From a virus, in the IMG/VR virus record IMGVR_UViG_3300024518_003117, positions 1 to 21,156 of that record: DNA of 21,156 nt; one strand, given 5' to 3'. Positions 17,649 to 21,156 of this stretch are shown here, piece by piece (positions within the stretch are counted from its first letter, which is position 1; each line of letters starts with the position of its first letter). Made by a program: the position numbers and the translations under genes. The notes below the pieces were generated by a model. That model did not search any database. It was not told the DNA's origin and worked only from the letters and a program-made list of their open reading frames with translations.

Positions 17649-19082
17649 ATGAACTATAAATTTAAGACCAAGCCTTATGCTCATCAAATAAAAGCGTTAG
17701 AGCTTTCATGGGAAAAACCTTACTTTGCTTACTTTATGGAAATGGGTACAGGCAAATCAAAAGTATTACTGGATAACATTGCTATGTTATACGACGCCGG
17801 TAAAATCAATGGTGTTCTAATTGTGGCACCCAAAGGTGTTTATAAAAACTGGTATGATGGAGAAATTCCTGCACACTTACCCGATCATATTGAATACACG
17901 TCTGTATTATGGCAAGCCATGATTAATAAGACACAACAAAAAGAATTAGATAAACTATTTGCACCAGGAGAAGATTTACACATTCTTTTGATGAATGTAG
18001 AAGCCTTCTCTACTAAAAAAGGGGTAGAGTTTGCAGCTAAGTTTTTAAGATGCCACAGAACTATGATGGCAATTGATGAGTCTACGACTATTAAAAACCC
18101 AGATGCTAAACGGACTAAACATATATGTTCTCTTGCTGATTATGCCCCCTATAAAAGAATATTAACCGGCTCTCCAGTTACTAAGTCTCCTCTTGATTTA
18201 TATAAACAATGTGAGTTTCTTAAAAAAGAACTATTAGGACATTCCTCTTATTATACTTTTAGAACTAGATATGCCGTTATGAATACGGCTAATTTTGGTG
18301 GTAAGTCCGTACAAATAGTCACGGGTTATCAACATCTTCCAGAACTTTCAGAAAAATTAAAACCTTTCTCTTATAGAGTATTAAAAGATGATTGTTTAGA
18401 TCTACCAGAAAAAACTTTTATTAAACGTATAGTTACATTAACCCCTGATCAAAATAAGCTTTATTTACAAATGAAGAATTTAGCTCTTGCACAAATGGAC
18501 GGTAAGATGATGACTACTGCTACCGTTATGACTCAGCTTATGCGATTACAACAAATTACTTGTGGCCACTTTACAGCTGATGATGGGAGCATTCAAGATG
18601 TAGACTCAAACAGATTACCCGAACTAATGAGTGTACTCGAAGAAATAGAAGGTAAGGTTGTTATATGGGCCCATTGGCAAAGAGATGTTAATAGGATAAT
18701 CCGGGAGATATCGAAAAAGTTTGGCGAAAAAAGTTTCGTCGATTATTACGGATTGACCCCTATGAAAGACCGTCAGGAAAATATAAAAAAATTCCAGGAC
18801 CCTAATTCAAATGTGAAATACTTTATTGGTACTACACAGACAGGTGGTTATGGTATTACATTAACTGCAGCTAGCACTATGATATATTATTCTAATGGTT
18901 ATGATCTTGAGAAAAGACAGCAATCAGAAGCAAGGATAGATCGTATTGGTCAGAAATATCCAATGACATACGTCGATATATATTGTGAGAACACAGTTGA
19001 TGCTAGGATTGTCAAAGCTTTAAAAAAGAAAGTTAATATTGCTAGTCAGATTATGGGGGAACCCCTTAAGGATTGGATTTAG
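17649..19082 (+). CDS. SNF2-like superfamily 2 helicase/translocase
   Basis: 477 aa from the ATG at 17649; the open frame starts earlier, but its first codons are the promoter. Motifs: AHQ (11-13), MGTGKSKVL (32-40, Walker A), VAPKGVYKNW (motif Ia), IDEST (142-146, Walker B), LTGSPV (172-177, motif III), then in the second lobe VVIWAHWQRDV, TQTGGYGITLT and QQSEARIDRIGQ (motif VI with Arg fingers). This is the SNF2/Rad54-like group, with DEST in place of DEAH. It uses ATP to move along double-stranded DNA, possibly to remodel forks or strip proteins. It is the only plus-strand gene right of 8.4 kb, and its end overlaps the M15 peptidase gene by 4 nt tail to tail. Confidence 0.9.
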   Translation: MNYKFKTKPYAHQIKALELSWEKPYFAYFMEMGTGKSKVLLDNIAMLYDAGKINGVLIVAPKGVYKNWYDGEIPAHLPDHIEYTSVLWQAMINKTQQKELDKLFAPGEDLHILLMNVEAFSTKKGVEFAAKFLRCHRTMMAIDESTTIKNPDAKRTKHICSLADYAPYKRILTGSPVTKSPLDLYKQCEFLKKELLGHSSYYTFRTRYAVMNTANFGGKSVQIVTGYQHLPELSEKLKPFSYRVLKDDCLDLPEKTFIKRIVTLTPDQNKLYLQMKNLALAQMDGKMMTTATVMTQLMRLQQITCGHFTADDGSIQDVDSNRLPELMSVLEEIEGKVVIWAHWQRDVNRIIREISKKFGEKSFVDYYGLTPMKDRQENIKKFQDPNSNVKYFIGTTQTGGYGITLTAASTMIYYSNGYDLEKRQQSEARIDRIGQKYPMTYVDIYCENTVDARIVKALKKKVNIASQIMGEPLKDWI

Positions 19083-19576
19083 TCTACGGCTTGGCCGCCT
19101 TCCCATTTCATCTCGGGGAGACCTTCAGAATATTGTTTACCGTCAAAGGTAAGAATTTGTTTTCTGTTTGATCCTTTCTCATCATAAGACGCATGAATCC
19201 ATCCAGCTTGGCCATCATCGGGTTTATAAAACTCAAGAATACATTGATCGAAGTCTACATTGTTAGTCAGCCAGTAAGCCAGCTTAATATTTGGAACACC
19301 ATTGATTTCGAAGTCCGCCGCGCATCCAAGTGCGTGCTGTGATGTCTTTTTGCTCCCTATAGCCTCACACAGCGCTTCTGAGCGGTATCCTGAGCTAATG
19401 CTTATAGGTTTGTCGAAGTGTGCTCTAACGGGCTCTAAGACCTCGTAACAGAGGTTTCCTAAATTTTTTATCTCCCCGGCCCCTGGTGTATTGTCAATTC
19501 CTTTACGTGACGCTACCATGGAACGTGTCATCTCATCTAAAGTAAAATGCTTCGAAAGCTGAAAGGGTTTTTTCAT
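19079..19576 (-). CDS. M15-family peptidase, likely endolysin
   Basis: 165 aa. Zinc ligands and the catalytic area fit M15_3 peptidases: ISSGYRSEALC (60-70), SQHALGCAADFE (79-90, His81 and Asp88) and GWIHASY (125-131, His128 as third ligand). The N-terminal FQLSKHFTLDEMTRS is the usual opening of this family. It cleaves peptide cross-links of the cell wall (D-Ala-related or L-Ala-D-Glu bonds). There is no signal peptide, so a holin would be needed for release; a holin-like gene lies 5 nt upstream. A virion-bound role is the alternative. Confidence 0.85.
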   Translation of the reverse strand: MKKPFQLSKHFTLDEMTRSMVASRKGIDNTPGAGEIKNLGNLCYEVLEPVRAHFDKPISISSGYRSEALCEAIGSKKTSQHALGCAADFEINGVPNIKLAYWLTNNVDFDQCILEFYKPDDGQAGWIHASYDEKGSNRKQILTFDGKQYSEGLPEMKWEGGQAVD

Positions 19577-19581
19577 AATGT

Positions 19582-19773
19582 TTATTGGGAAATAATTAAC
19601 GCAAATATAACATAAGCCATACCAGATATCAATGCCCCAACAGAGACTAATAAGATACTTTCTACCCTATTAATTTGGCTCTCAAGCTTAAGTATTTTAT
19701 CATGAGTTTGTTTCTGCATAATTCTGCATAACTTTTCATGTGATTCTATTTTTTGTAATGCGTTTTTAGCCAT
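19582..19773 (-). CDS. XhlA-like holin candidate (63 aa)
   Basis: A helical, coiled-coil N-terminal half (SHEKLCRIMQKQTHDKIL, then KLESQINRVE) leads to one C-terminal transmembrane helix (ILLVSVGALISGMAYVIFAL, about 41-60). This is the layout of the XhlA family, which acts with holins and endolysins in some phages. It lies between the large virion protein gene (8-nt overlap) and the M15 peptidase (5-nt gap), as expected for a lysis cassette. The family call is from layout and a few residues only. Confidence 0.65.
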   Translation of the reverse strand: MAKNALQKIESHEKLCRIMQKQTHDKILKLESQINRVESILLVSVGALISGMAYVIFALIISQ

Positions 19774-21156
19774 TGGGAAATAATAAATCGAATTTTTGTT
19801 TGTTTGTCAAGCCAGCAAAGTTACCACCGGACACTTGGTTTTGTAGTGCACCAGCATCAACTTGTGGTAGATTTAATGACGTAGGTGTGATCGGCGTGTC
19901 CTGCATAATTGGCATCAAAGGATTCTCAAATACAGGGAACTCGGGTAAGGCTAATGAAACATTGGCCATTTTAGATTGAAGATCTCCAATAACACTAGCA
20001 GCTTTGTCAAAAGGATCAGCCATTCCTAATGCAGCAGCGTTATCTGCAAATGCATGTTGTACATCTATTGAAATAGTAGATGGGTTAAATATATTATCTT
20101 CAATTGCGTTTATTTCTCTATTAGAAATTCTTTCTAGGGACCCATAAAAATTTTCATCAGATATACCGAGCAATCTTGCTGCATCCATGTCCCCTTTTAA
20201 ATTTTTCTTTACACCAAACAATGCACGGTTTGAATTTATATATGCATCTACAATTTCTCTTGGTTCAATGGGCCCACCTTTAAGAGCCACCCTAGTAAAT
20301 AGAGATCTAGAATCTCTTATACCTTTTTGATAGTCAGCAACTTTAAAGTTCATAGTTCGTTCAGGTTTTACTTCGACCGCTCTAAATCCAAATAGACCTC
20401 CGAACTCATTACCAAATTCAAAGTCTTGTCCATACTCATCGTACTTACCTTTCGTAAGCACATCTACTTGTTTTATGGATCTATCTAATCTTTTTAATTG
20501 GTCTAATGAAAAAGGCATTTGAGCTTTAACTAAGTGACCTATGATTTTACTTATTTTATCGCCGTCATTGTCTTGATCATTATAAACTTGGAAACCTTCT
20601 CTACTTCTACCCCCTCTCACAATAATATCGAACGCAGCTTCAGTCCAAATAGATTCTGATATAAAGGGTTGTGCAAATTCTGACATAGCCGTTAGTACTC
20701 CTTTCATTAAGTCATCCATCATACCGTCGTTGTCTTTGTTACCGTCTTGAACAGAATTAACTAAAGTTTGTAAAGGCCTTATTAATGTATCGTATGCATT
20801 AGCGTGACTAAAATCTACGTATTTAAAATTACCATCCTTATCTTTCATAGGTAGGAGTGTAGAATTCTTAGACCACTTCGCGGCAAATCTTCTAATGGCT
20901 TCTCTTTCTTCATCAGTTACGTCGTACAGAGCTTGGAAAGCTGCTGTTGTTGCAACGGGTATAGCTGCAACTGTTGTAGTGAAACCAAATAATCTAGTGT
21001 AACCAATACCTTTTAAAGGGGAAACAGTTTTAAGAACTTTACCGGCACCATCAGTTATTTCAATCGTCTCATTAATTTCTCTTAAGGCACGTCTAACAAT
21101 GTTTGTTCCTGTTCTTGCTATCTCTGCGGGGAAAGATACAAAGTTTCCTAGAGGTA
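19766..21156 (-). CDS. C-terminal part of a large virion protein, 5' end outside the window
   Basis: The frame stays open to the right window edge, giving at least 462 residues; an ATG at 20848 is internal. Near the visible start there is a hydrophobic stretch (LFGFTTTVAAIPVATTAAFQ), then DEEREAIRRFAAKW and DFSHANAYDTLIRPL, a long helical and charged part, and a C-terminus with Pro-rich spacing (LPEFPVFENPLMPIM) ending in FDLLFPNG. No enzyme motif is seen in this part. Size, position before the lysis genes and composition fit a large internal or injection protein of a podovirus-like phage, which is inference. No capsid or tail gene is present to confirm it. Confidence 0.6.
   Translation of the reverse strand, partial: PLGNFVSFPAEIARTGTNIVRRALREINETIEITDGAGKVLKTVSPLKGIGYTRLFGFTTTVAAIPVATTAAFQALYDVTDEEREAIRRFAAKWSKNSTLLPMKDKDGNFKYVDFSHANAYDTLIRPLQTLVNSVQDGNKDNDGMMDDLMKGVLTAMSEFAQPFISESIWTEAAFDIIVRGGRSREGFQVYNDQDNDGDKISKIIGHLVKAQMPFSLDQLKRLDRSIKQVDVLTKGKYDEYGQDFEFGNEFGGLFGFRAVEVKPERTMNFKVADYQKGIRDSRSLFTRVALKGGPIEPREIVDAYINSNRALFGVKKNLKGDMDAARLLGISDENFYGSLERISNREINAIEDNIFNPSTISIDVQHAFADNAAALGMADPFDKAASVIGDLQSKMANVSLALPEFPVFENPLMPIMQDTPITPTSLNLPQVDAGALQNQVSGGNFAGLTNKQKFDLLFPNG

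Noticed and set aside
1-21156. Prophage or integration signs
   Set aside because: No integrase, excisionase, att-like repeat pair, tRNA edge or host gene was seen, so nothing here shows integration.

Overview
The window looks like roughly half of a small tailed double-stranded DNA bacteriophage genome. It is AT-rich and very densely packed, with many genes of 25-80 codons joined by 1-8 nt stop/start overlaps. It encodes a phage replication set: family A DNA polymerase, archaeo-eukaryotic-type primase, UvrD-like and SNF2-like helicases, and a RecB/Cas4-type exonuclease. It also encodes a terminase small subunit, an M15 lysis peptidase, an XhlA-like holin candidate and the C-terminal part of a large virion protein. 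There is no integrase, tRNA, CRISPR array or insertion sequence. Gene content and base composition recall marine phages of SAR11-type alphaproteobacteria. That host is an inference; no host gene is present.

Layout from left to right. (1) 1-664, minus: start of a truncated unknown gene. (2) 665-1239: non-coding, with interdigitated divergent promoters and several RNA-type hairpins. (3) 1084-2760, plus: a visibly more GC-rich island with two copies of a promoter module, each carrying four CAAGC repeats on about an 8-nt period directly against a TTGACA box. The modules precede a 79-aa gene and a Gp88-like cysteine-rich gene; a further CAAGC array lies in the 3' end of a minus-strand VRR-NUC-like nuclease. 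(4) 3019-4094: small minus genes around a lone plus-strand terminase small subunit. (5) 4095-4526: a non-coding control region with twin 16-bp palindromes, another palindrome, an A14 tract and nine TTGTANC(C) repeats, which could be an origin or operator. (6) 4527-8118, minus: an operon running from an RHH-like regulator through small metal-binding, lipoprotein, membrane and charged proteins, one LAGLIDADG and one HNH endonuclease, to the exonuclease. (7) 8193-8411: one plus-strand cysteine-containing protein. (8) 8408-17592, minus: the replication operon, starting from a promoter interleaved with the plus-strand helicase promoter. Its order is three upstream genes, primase, 26-aa membrane peptide, UvrD helicase, DUF3310, DNA polymerase, then a train of tiny genes that includes a possible spanin pair. 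(9) 17649-19082, plus: SNF2-like helicase. (10) 19079-21156, minus: M15 peptidase, holin-like protein and the end of a large virion protein.

How the genes work together. Primase, helicases, polymerase and exonuclease would form a self-sufficient replication and recombination set. The RHH-like protein is the only obvious regulator. The terminase small subunit starts packaging; its large partner and the capsid and tail genes must lie outside. The M15 peptidase, the holin candidate and the lipoprotein/coiled-coil pair would together cover the three barriers broken at lysis.

All function calls come from reading motifs in translations; no database search was run. Many small genes were found by manual translation and rest mainly on start/stop coupling.
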